From positions 431,967 to 495,966 of the forward strand of contig NZ_JACIJF010000002.1 in the NCBI RefSeq assembly GCF_014199255.1: a stretch of 64,000 nt of DNA, given 5' to 3'. A program made the position numbers and the translations under genes. Source of the DNA: Sphingomonas xinjiangensis. Its GTDB lineage: Bacteria; Pseudomonadota; Alphaproteobacteria; Sphingomonadales; Sphingomonadaceae. Under the pieces are notes generated by a model that saw nothing but the letters and a program-made list of their open reading frames with translations, was not told where the DNA came from and did not search any database. Shown in pieces: positions 28,701 through 36,226 of the stretch (its first letter is position 1; each line of letters opens with the position of its first letter).

Positions 28701-29948
28701 ATGACCAGCTTGCCGATCCGCTTGCTCTTTTCCGCGAGCCTGCTTGCCGCAACGCTCGCCCAGCCCGCCACCCTCGCACAGGCAAGGCCGGTTGCACCGG
28801 TTACCCCGATAGCCGGGATTACGGCCTGGCTAGCCAAGCCGGCGGCGGCGCGTCGGCTGGACGACCCCGCGCTCACCCGTCCGCTAACCCAAAACCAGGC
28901 AGATCGCGCGATCGCGCTCCTGAGCGCTGCGCATCAGCGCGATGTCGCAGCCCGCGCGGCCAACGCGATCGCCGCCAAGCAGGTTACGATCGGCGACAAG
29001 ACCCTGCGCTGGGAAAGCAAGCTGTTCGGCAACGCGGCGCCCGGAAAGCGCAGCCTGTGGATCTCGATGCATGGCGGCGGCAATGCCGAGCCGGCAGTGA
29101 ACGATCAGCAGTGGCGCAACCAGATCCGCCTCTACGAGCTGGCCGAAGGCGTGTACCTTGCCCCGCGCGCGCCGACCGACACCTGGAACCTCTGGCACGA
29201 AGGGCATATCGATCCGCTGTTTGAGCGCCTGATCGAGGCGCAGATCGTCGCCAACGGCGTTGATCCCAACCGCGTCTATCTGATGGGCTATTCAGCGGGT
29301 GGCGATGGCGTGTGGCAGCTTGCCCCGCGCATGGCGGACCGCTTCGCGGCCGCTGCGATGATGGCGGGGCACCCCAATGATGTGTCGCTGCTCGGCCTGC
29401 GCAACCTTCCCTTCGCGATCTTCATGGGCGGCGCCGACGCCGCTTATGACCGCAACAAGATCGCAGCGGACCGGACCGCCGAGCTCGACCGGCTGCACGC
29501 CGCCGATCCAGGCGGCTATGTCCATATGTCCCGCATCTATCCGGGCCTGCCCCACTGGATGAACCGCAAGGATGCCGAGGGCGTGCCATGGATGGCGGGC
29601 TTCACCCGCGATTCCTGGCCCAAACGGATCGTCTGGGTGCAGGACGATGTCGCCCATGACCGCTTCTACTGGCTGCGCATCCCCGATGCCGCGGCGCTGA
29701 AGGCGGGCGAGACGATCACTGCGTGGGTGGAGGGTCAGGCGATCACGCTGACCGGGTCGGTCCCGGTGGGCACGACGCTTCGCCTTTCCGACCGGCTGGT
29801 GAATCTCGATCAACCGCTGCGGGTCATCGTCAATGGGCGCAGCGCGTATTCGGGCAAGGTTCGCCGTACCGCGCGCGCGGTCGAAGAGTCGCTGCGGGAG
29901 CGCATCGACGCGCCCGCAGCCGCGACCGCCACGCTCACGCTGCGCTAA
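28701..29948 (+). CDS. Exported alpha/beta hydrolase (esterase-like)
   Basis: A 415-residue hydrolase with a Sec signal peptide (about residues 1-27, ending LAQA). The nucleophile elbow GYSAGG, an oxyanion-region HGGG and a late PGLPHWM that may hold the catalytic His fit the alpha/beta fold of PHB-depolymerase-like esterases. A C-terminal domain of about 100 residues (from about 320) looks beta-rich. It follows nagE by 61 bases on the same strand and its stop overlaps the convergent GH2 gene. Substrate unknown. Removing acyl groups from glycan or plant material would suit the locus, but that is inference. Confidence 0.75.
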   Translation: MTSLPIRLLFSASLLAATLAQPATLAQARPVAPVTPIAGITAWLAKPAAARRLDDPALTRPLTQNQADRAIALLSAAHQRDVAARAANAIAAKQVTIGDKTLRWESKLFGNAAPGKRSLWISMHGGGNAEPAVNDQQWRNQIRLYELAEGVYLAPRAPTDTWNLWHEGHIDPLFERLIEAQIVANGVDPNRVYLMGYSAGGDGVWQLAPRMADRFAAAAMMAGHPNDVSLLGLRNLPFAIFMGGADAAYDRNKIAADRTAELDRLHAADPGGYVHMSRIYPGLPHWMNRKDAEGVPWMAGFTRDSWPKRIVWVQDDVAHDRFYWLRIPDAAALKAGETITAWVEGQAITLTGSVPVGTTLRLSDRLVNLDQPLRVIVNGRSAYSGKVRRTARAVEESLRERIDAPAAATATLTLR

Positions 29949-32848
29949 CGCGAGCTGATCGCCACCGGGCCGACGATGCCAGACGGCATGCTGGGCGCCG
30001 CTTCGACGAGCAAAACGATCGTACGCGGCCCTTGACCCGGTGCGAGCGACGCGCGCAGCGCGCCAGGCGCGGCGTCTGCCTTCGCCGCCCGCTTCTCCCC
30101 GTCGATCCAGAGCTCCGCGCGTCCGGCCACGCGCTCGAACGTGATCGTTCCGCCTTGGGCCGCAACGCGCTTCCACGGCGTGGCGCGCGTGCGATAAACC
30201 CGCCAGCCGGGTTGCGTATCGGCGGGCGTCGCCGTGCCGCTCTTCACAAAATCCCAGCTGTTGTTGTCTCCATTAGCGGGCGCCAGGGTCGGCGCTGGCC
30301 GCTCCGCAAAGCGGGCCGAACGGCGCCAGTCGGTGACCGCCTGCACTTGCGGTACCACCGCGACCTGGGCGCGTGGGCCGATGTCGGCGCGGGCGATCGT
30401 CAGAGTGGCCGGCTTCAACCCTTCGGCGGTGGCGCGCACGGTGATGCTGCCCCTGCCCTTGCCGGCGCGGACAATCACCTGCGCCAAGCCATTGAACAGC
30501 GAGCGCGACCCCGCATTTGGCGCCACCTGCTCGGGCTCATGGCTGTTGGGATCGCCATTGCCAACGCCCAGGATCGTCGCGCCGCTTACGGTGAAGCGGG
30601 TCATCAGGTTGGCGGTAGGGACATGGCGCCCCTGCGCGTCGACGGCGCTGACGGTCACTGGCTGCGCATCCTCATCGTCGCCCGCCATCGCGGTGCGCGC
30701 AGGCGTGAGCCGCAGCGCGACCGGCTTGCCGGCGGTCTCGTGCATCGCGCGCGCGACCACCTTGCCGCCGCGCATCGCCAGCGCCTCGATCCGGCCTGAC
30801 GCGTAGGGAACGCTCCACTCATTGCCCATGATCCGGTCGACCTTCTGCACGCCCAGTTCGCGCCCGTTCAGCCGCAGCGCGACCGTTTCGGCATTGCTGC
30901 TGACGGAGACCTTGATCGGCTCGCCCTCACGCCCCGGCCAGGTCCAGTGCGGCGCGATCGCAACCACGGCTTCGTCGTCCACCCAATGCGCGCGATGAAT
31001 GTCGAACGCGGTCTTGGGGAAGCCGCACAGATCGAGGATGCCGAAGAAGCTGGCAATCGTCGGCCAGGCATGCGGGGTCGGCTCGCCATGATAGTCGAAC
31101 CCGGTCCACACGAACCCACCGGCGACGAACGGACGCTCCGCGATATTCTTCCAGGTGTCGCGATGCGTCGCGCCCCAGCTCGCCGACTCTTTGTCGTAGG
31201 ACGTGATCACATGGCCGGCGGCATTGGTCTCGAACGCGCCGCGCGTCTGATAGGCGCTGGTGTCCTCCGAACTGGTGATCGGCTTGGTCGGGTTGAGCTT
31301 GTGGAACTTGTCGTAGTCCGCCTGATAGTAATTGAACCCCATCACATCGAGCTCGCTCGACACGTTCACGGGGTTGTAGAACGACCCGTTCATCGCGCCC
31401 GTTACCGGACGGCTGCCGTCCAGACGGTGCACCGCCGCGGCCATGCGCCGAACCATCTCGACGCCAGCCTCGGTACCCTGCATCGGTTCTTCGTTGAACA
31501 CCGACCACAGGATCACGCTCGGGCGGTTGCGGTCGCGCCGCACCAGCCATTCCAGCTGCGCCATATAGTCGGGCGCCGGGTTGAACAGCCGGTTCTCGTT
31601 CATGACCAGGAAGCCCATCCGGTCGCACCAATCGAGCAGTTCGGCAGTCGGCGCGTTATGCGACATGCGGATCGCGTTGCAGCCCATCGCCTTGAGCCGC
31701 TCGAGCCGCCAGCGGATCAGCGCGTCGGGCAGCGCCACACCCACCCCGGCATGGTCCTGGTGGAGGCACACGCCCTTCAGCTTGACGTGCTTGTCGTTGA
31801 CGAACAGCCCCTGGTCGGCATCAAAGCGGATCGTGCGGAAGCCAATCGCCACGCGGCGTTCGTCAATCGCCTTGCCATCCACCACTACCCGCACGCGCAC
31901 CGTGTAGAGTGTCGGGCGCTCCACCGACCATGATTGCGGCATACCGGCATCGAGATCGAGCACCGCGTCCGCTTGGCCAAGCACCGGAACCGCAACGTCC
32001 GCGCGCCCAATCGCCACCTCGCGGCCCTTGGGGTCCAGCAGGGCCGCCTCAACCGTCACCGTCGAGGCCTGGCGAGAGACATTGCCCAGCGTCGCCACCA
32101 CCGGCACATGCCAGCGACCATCGCGCAACCGCGGGTCGCAATGCACGCCGTCGCTGACGATCGCGACGGGTGCGCGGCGCACCAGCCAGACATGGCGGTA
32201 CAGCCCGGCGCCTTCATACCACCAGCCTTCCTTGGCATCGGCATCGACGCGGATGGCGATCTCGTTCGTTTCTTCGCCGAAGCGCGCGAACGGCGTCAGG
32301 TCGACATGGACGCTGTTATAGCCCGACCAATTATGCGCGACGGTGCTGCCGTTGATCCAGATCGTCGCATTGGTGGCGATGCCGTCGAAATGCAGCTCCA
32401 GCGTCTTGCCTCGGTCCGCCGGGTCGAGCCGCAGCGCGCGCCGGTACCAGCCGATCCCGCGCGGGCGAAATCCCTGCGAGACATTTGCCGTCTCGACGAA
32501 AGGCTGCCCCGCCGCCCAATCGTGCGGCAGGCGCACCTCCGCCCAGTCGCTATCATCATAGCCCATCGCCGCCGCGCCAAGCGCGTTGCCGGCCTTGACG
32601 CTCAGGTAAGTCTCATGGTGGCCCTGCGGCAAAGGCGTGACCACGTCGCCTTCATGGAAGCGCCAACCCAGTTCGAGCAGCGTGCGCGAGGAGTCGGGAT
32701 CGGGCAGCCGCGGGGCGAGGCCCCGCATCGGCTGCGGCATCGGGAAACCGTCACCTGCGCCTGCCGGCGCGGCCGCGGCTTCGCGCATCGGCGCAGTCAG
32801 CAAGGCGCCGGCGCCGACACTGCCGCGAAGCATTTGACGGCGGTCCAT
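29945..32848 (-). CDS. Tat-exported GH2 beta-galactosidase (DUF4982 type)
   Basis: A 967-residue family-2 glycosidase. A twin-arginine signal opens it (MDRRQMLRGSVGAG). The GH2 sandwich domain (about 100-230, with WYRRALRLDPADRGKTLELH) and the jelly-roll/immunoglobulin part precede the TIM barrel. Acid/base Glu453 lies in FNEEP and the likely nucleophile Glu528 in TSSEDTS. C-terminal beta domains of DUF4982 and invasin-like type follow (VTVSAVDAQGRHVPT). It probably removes terminal beta-galactose. It lies alone on the minus strand, 60 bases downstream of the GntR gene. The ATG at 32848 is chosen for the Tat motif. Confidence 0.88.
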   Translation of the reverse strand: MDRRQMLRGSVGAGALLTAPMREAAAAPAGAGDGFPMPQPMRGLAPRLPDPDSSRTLLELGWRFHEGDVVTPLPQGHHETYLSVKAGNALGAAAMGYDDSDWAEVRLPHDWAAGQPFVETANVSQGFRPRGIGWYRRALRLDPADRGKTLELHFDGIATNATIWINGSTVAHNWSGYNSVHVDLTPFARFGEETNEIAIRVDADAKEGWWYEGAGLYRHVWLVRRAPVAIVSDGVHCDPRLRDGRWHVPVVATLGNVSRQASTVTVEAALLDPKGREVAIGRADVAVPVLGQADAVLDLDAGMPQSWSVERPTLYTVRVRVVVDGKAIDERRVAIGFRTIRFDADQGLFVNDKHVKLKGVCLHQDHAGVGVALPDALIRWRLERLKAMGCNAIRMSHNAPTAELLDWCDRMGFLVMNENRLFNPAPDYMAQLEWLVRRDRNRPSVILWSVFNEEPMQGTEAGVEMVRRMAAAVHRLDGSRPVTGAMNGSFYNPVNVSSELDVMGFNYYQADYDKFHKLNPTKPITSSEDTSAYQTRGAFETNAAGHVITSYDKESASWGATHRDTWKNIAERPFVAGGFVWTGFDYHGEPTPHAWPTIASFFGILDLCGFPKTAFDIHRAHWVDDEAVVAIAPHWTWPGREGEPIKVSVSSNAETVALRLNGRELGVQKVDRIMGNEWSVPYASGRIEALAMRGGKVVARAMHETAGKPVALRLTPARTAMAGDDEDAQPVTVSAVDAQGRHVPTANLMTRFTVSGATILGVGNGDPNSHEPEQVAPNAGSRSLFNGLAQVIVRAGKGRGSITVRATAEGLKPATLTIARADIGPRAQVAVVPQVQAVTDWRRSARFAERPAPTLAPANGDNNSWDFVKSGTATPADTQPGWRVYRTRATPWKRVAAQGGTITFERVAGRAELWIDGEKRAAKADAAPGALRASLAPGQGPRTIVLLVEAAPSMPSGIVGPVAISSR

Positions 32849-32908
32849 GATGTACACTCCAACTAAGGCCGCCATACTCCGCCGGCCTGAACAACGAGAA
32901 AGACGGGG

Positions 32909-33646
32909 CTATATGTCGCTCAGTTCCGCCACAAAGTCATAAGCGTCGCCACGATAATAGGAGCGCGTGACTTCGGCGGCACGGCCATCGCGCAGGAATG
33001 CGCGGCGCTCGATCAGCAGCCCGGCATGGCCCGGATCGACGCCCAGCATCCGCGCATGCTCGGTGCCGAAGGGGACGGCACGCAGCCGCTGCAATGCGCG
33101 CACGGGCCGGTTCCCGACTTTTTCCAGCGCGGTGTACAGCGATTCCTCGACGGCATCGACCGAAGTCAGGCAATAACCCGCAAGCGTGGAGAATTCGAGC
33201 GCCATCGGCTCGTCATCGGCGTAGCGGATGCGGGCGAAGCGCAGCACCGGCGCGCCTGGGGACAAGCCCAGCATCATCGCTTCTTCCGGGTTCACTTGGC
33301 CCGGTGCGCGCGAGATCCAGCTGCTGCTCGCACGGCGCCCGCGCGCGGCCATGTCTTCGGTGAAGGAGGACAGCTTGGAAAAACTCTTCTCGACACGCCC
33401 GGCGACAAAGGTGCCAGCGCCGCGGCGGCGAGTCAGCAGCCCTTCCTCGACCAGCCCGCCGATCGCCTTGCGCACGGTGATGCGCGACACGTCATACTCG
33501 ATCGCTAGATCGCGCTCGGGCGGGATCGCATCGCCCTGGTTCAGAACGTTGCCGCCAATGCCTTCCCGGATGAGCTGCTGCAATTGAAGGTAGAGCGGCG
33601 AAGGATTATCCGCGCGAAAGCGCCCCACCTGATCCGAAAATGACAT
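32909..33646 (-). CDS. GntR/HutC-family regulator, probable NagR-type
   Basis: A 245-residue regulator. The N-terminal winged helix (PLYLQLQQLIREGIGG, DLAIEYDVSRITVRKAIGGL, LLTRRRGAGTFVAG) is followed by a UTRA ligand domain (about 85-240). This subfamily includes NagR/YvoA/DasR, which respond to GlcN-6-P or GlcNAc-6-P. It is divergent from the GH20 gene and directly upstream of the GH2 beta-galactosidase gene. Together with the shared motif before nagB-II, this makes it the likely regulator of both glycan degradation and GlcNAc uptake. The effector is inferred, not shown. Confidence 0.85.
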   Translation of the reverse strand: MSFSDQVGRFRADNPSPLYLQLQQLIREGIGGNVLNQGDAIPPERDLAIEYDVSRITVRKAIGGLVEEGLLTRRRGAGTFVAGRVEKSFSKLSSFTEDMAARGRRASSSWISRAPGQVNPEEAMMLGLSPGAPVLRFARIRYADDEPMALEFSTLAGYCLTSVDAVEESLYTALEKVGNRPVRALQRLRAVPFGTEHARMLGVDPGHAGLLIERRAFLRDGRAAEVTRSYYRGDAYDFVAELSDI

Positions 33647-33734
33647 CGACCCTCCCCGGTGCGCCCCCTTGCGCTACCCCTTGCCTGCGAAGCTATCGCA
33701 ACAATGCTTGTCGGGCAACGGCATCCTTGTGGGG

Positions 33735-33844
33735 CTATATTGGTATGTGACGCGAAGCGTCCGCGCCGCAGCAATGTCGTGGCAACAAACACCCGAACGA
33801 GACAAGATATCGAACGCAGCTATTGTGCCAGGACCTATATTGGT
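33735..33844. promoter_or_regulatory. Two candidate GntR operators exactly 100 bases apart
   Basis: CTATATTGGT occurs at 33735-33744 and again at 33835-33844, in the divergent promoter region of gntR and the GH20 gene. The right-hand copy sits in ACCTATATTGGT (33833-33844), which matches its own complement at 10 of 12 positions. A partial copy lies before nagB-II. HutC-type regulators commonly bind sites with ACC/GGT ends. Confidence 0.6.
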
Positions 33845-33892
33845 TACACCTAGCCTCCAGCCGCGGGTCGACGGCATTGCGGGAGGCAGGAC

Positions 33893-36226
33893 ATGGGCAA
33901 GATCGGAATGAGGCAAGCGCGGCAGCTCGGCTGGGCAGCGTTGCTCGCATCGTCTTCCGCCTTTGCGCAGAGCGCCGACACGCTCCCGCTGACGCCGCTG
34001 CCGGCCGCCGTTGTGCTCGGCTCCGGTACCTTCACGGTACGGGATGGCGCGGTCATCGCCACGCCCCCCGGTGACGCCGGCGCCGCCACGGCGGCGCGTG
34101 TGCTTGCGGCGCATGTCAAAACCGAGCGGGGCCTTACCCTGACAAGCGGCGCGGGTACCGCAGCGATCACATTCGCCCGTGATGCGACTGTCTCCGGCGA
34201 CGAAGCTTATCGCCTGATCGTGGACACATCCGGCATCCGCGTGACCGCGTCAGGAGATCGCGGCCTGCTCTATGGTGCGATGAGCGTCGCGCAGCTGCTC
34301 AGCCCCGACCGCGCCTTCGGCAAAGCGGCCAAAGTGCCGGCGCTCAGTATCGAGGACGCACCGCGCTTTGGCTGGCGCGGGCTGCTGATGGACGTCGCCC
34401 GCCACTTCCAGCCGATCAAGGAAGTGTACAAGATCGTCGACCAAATGGCCTCGGTGAAGCTCAACACGCTCCACCTCCATCTGACCGACGATCAGGGCTG
34501 GCGCTTCGAAGTGAAGCGCTATCCCAAGCTGACGGAGGTCGGCGGCTGGCGCACGCCGCCGTCTAGCGGCGGACCGGTCGGGCCGAAGCATGGCGGCTTC
34601 TACACCCAGGACCAGTTGAAGGCGCTGGTCGCCTATGCCGCGGAGCGCGGCGTGACGATCGTCCCCGAGATCGACCTGCCGGGCCATGCCCAGGCGCTCG
34701 CGGCCGCCTATCCTGAGTTCAGCGTGTTCGCCGATGCGCCTAAAGTCGGGCACGATTGGGGGGTGATGCCGTATCTCTTCAATCCGGCGCCTGAGGGCAT
34801 TCAGTTCGTCAAGAACGTGCTCGATGAACTGATCGAAGTCTTCCCCGGCACCTTCATCCATCTTGGCGGCGACGAGGCGATCAAGGATCAATGGGAGCGC
34901 TCGCCCAAGGTCCAGGCGCAGATCAAGGCACTCGGCCTGAAGAGCGAGAACCAACTGCAAAGCTGGATGATTGAGCAGTTCGGCACGTATCTGGCCACCA
35001 AGGGGCGGCGGCTGATCGGCTGGGACGAGATCCTGGAAGGCGGGTTGCCCGCCTCTGCTTCGGTGATGTCCTGGCGCGGGGAGAAAGGCGCTGTGGAAGC
35101 CGCCAATCAGGGGCATGACGTGGTGCTGAGCCCGTCGCCGCTCCTGTATCTGGACCAGTTGCAAAGCAACCTCCCCGACGAGTGGAATGGCCGGCTGGCG
35201 GTGCAGTCGCTTGAGAAAATCTATCGGTACGAACCCATACCTGTCGGGATCGATGCCGATCGCGCGAAGCATGTGCTCGGCGCGCAGGGTAATGCGTGGA
35301 GCGAGTATCTGATCACCCCGCAGCAGATGCAGCACGCGTTCTTCCCGCGTGCCGCCGCGATCGCCGAGATGACCTGGTCGGCTAAGGACAAGCGGGACTT
35401 CTCCAGCTTCCTCGACCGCGTGCAGCCACAGATCGGGCGCTGGCGGCGCTCGGGAATGCACGTTTCTGACGGCGCCTTTGCAGTCGCCTATCAGCTTCAG
35501 GGCAGCCGCGGCGACGCGCTGCGCGCCAACAAGGCGGTGGTCGCGCTGTCGACCCAGGCCTCCTACGGCACGATCCGCTACACCACCAACGGCAGCGAGC
35601 CGACGTCGAAGTCGCCTGCCTACCAAGGCGCGCTGACGCTCAAACCCGGTGTGACGATCCGCGCCGCGGCCTTCGACAAGTCGGGGAACGCCACCGCCGC
35701 CGCGCGCGCGTTCGACACCGGCCGCGCGGCACTGTTGACCCGCACCACCTCCGACCTCGCCGCCTGCCCTGGCGGGAACCTGTATCTACGCGTGCCGCTC
35801 ACGCCCGACGCAACTGCCAACGCGCCGGTGTACAACATCGAACTGTACAACAATTGCAGCGCCTATCCCGCCGCACCGCTTGATGTTGCCAGGGGCTTCA
35901 CCGTCAGCGTCGCGCGGCTGGCCCGGCACTGGGGCCTGGCGCACGACACGTTGAAACGCCGCGACCATTATCCAGCAACGATGCATGGCGAGTTGCTGGT
36001 CACTGCGCGCTGCACCGCGGCTGCCAAGGACAAGACCATCAAGCCAATCCTGATCGGCAGCTTCGCGCTGCCCGATCCCGAGACAGCACCCAACCAATTC
36101 ACCTTCTCGGGCACGATTCCCGAGATGCAGGGAGACGAAGACCTGTGCTTCCAATTCACCTCACCGCTGTCGGCGCCCTTCTACACGGTCGAAAAGGTCG
36201 AACTGACCGAGGGGGCGTCCAAGTGA
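33893..36226 (+). CDS. GH20 beta-N-acetylhexosaminidase
   Basis: A 777-residue hexosaminidase with a Sec signal (ends SSAFAQS). An N-terminal GH20b-like domain (about 30-145) leads into the catalytic barrel, which begins PRFGWRGLLMDVARHF. The catalytic Asp-Glu pair is in HLGGDEA (Asp327, Glu328). A chitobiase-type C-terminal domain follows (YGTIRYTTNGSEPTS), then about 150 extra residues with beta character. It releases terminal GlcNAc (or GalNAc) from glycans in the periplasm or outside. First gene of the glycosidase run; its stop overlaps the GTG start of the mannosidase. A GGAGG precedes the ATG. Confidence 0.92.
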   Translation: MGKIGMRQARQLGWAALLASSSAFAQSADTLPLTPLPAAVVLGSGTFTVRDGAVIATPPGDAGAATAARVLAAHVKTERGLTLTSGAGTAAITFARDATVSGDEAYRLIVDTSGIRVTASGDRGLLYGAMSVAQLLSPDRAFGKAAKVPALSIEDAPRFGWRGLLMDVARHFQPIKEVYKIVDQMASVKLNTLHLHLTDDQGWRFEVKRYPKLTEVGGWRTPPSSGGPVGPKHGGFYTQDQLKALVAYAAERGVTIVPEIDLPGHAQALAAAYPEFSVFADAPKVGHDWGVMPYLFNPAPEGIQFVKNVLDELIEVFPGTFIHLGGDEAIKDQWERSPKVQAQIKALGLKSENQLQSWMIEQFGTYLATKGRRLIGWDEILEGGLPASASVMSWRGEKGAVEAANQGHDVVLSPSPLLYLDQLQSNLPDEWNGRLAVQSLEKIYRYEPIPVGIDADRAKHVLGAQGNAWSEYLITPQQMQHAFFPRAAAIAEMTWSAKDKRDFSSFLDRVQPQIGRWRRSGMHVSDGAFAVAYQLQGSRGDALRANKAVVALSTQASYGTIRYTTNGSEPTSKSPAYQGALTLKPGVTIRAAAFDKSGNATAAARAFDTGRAALLTRTTSDLAACPGGNLYLRVPLTPDATANAPVYNIELYNNCSAYPAAPLDVARGFTVSVARLARHWGLAHDTLKRRDHYPATMHGELLVTARCTAAAKDKTIKPILIGSFALPDPETAPNQFTFSGTIPEMQGDEDLCFQFTSPLSAPFYTVEKVELTEGASK

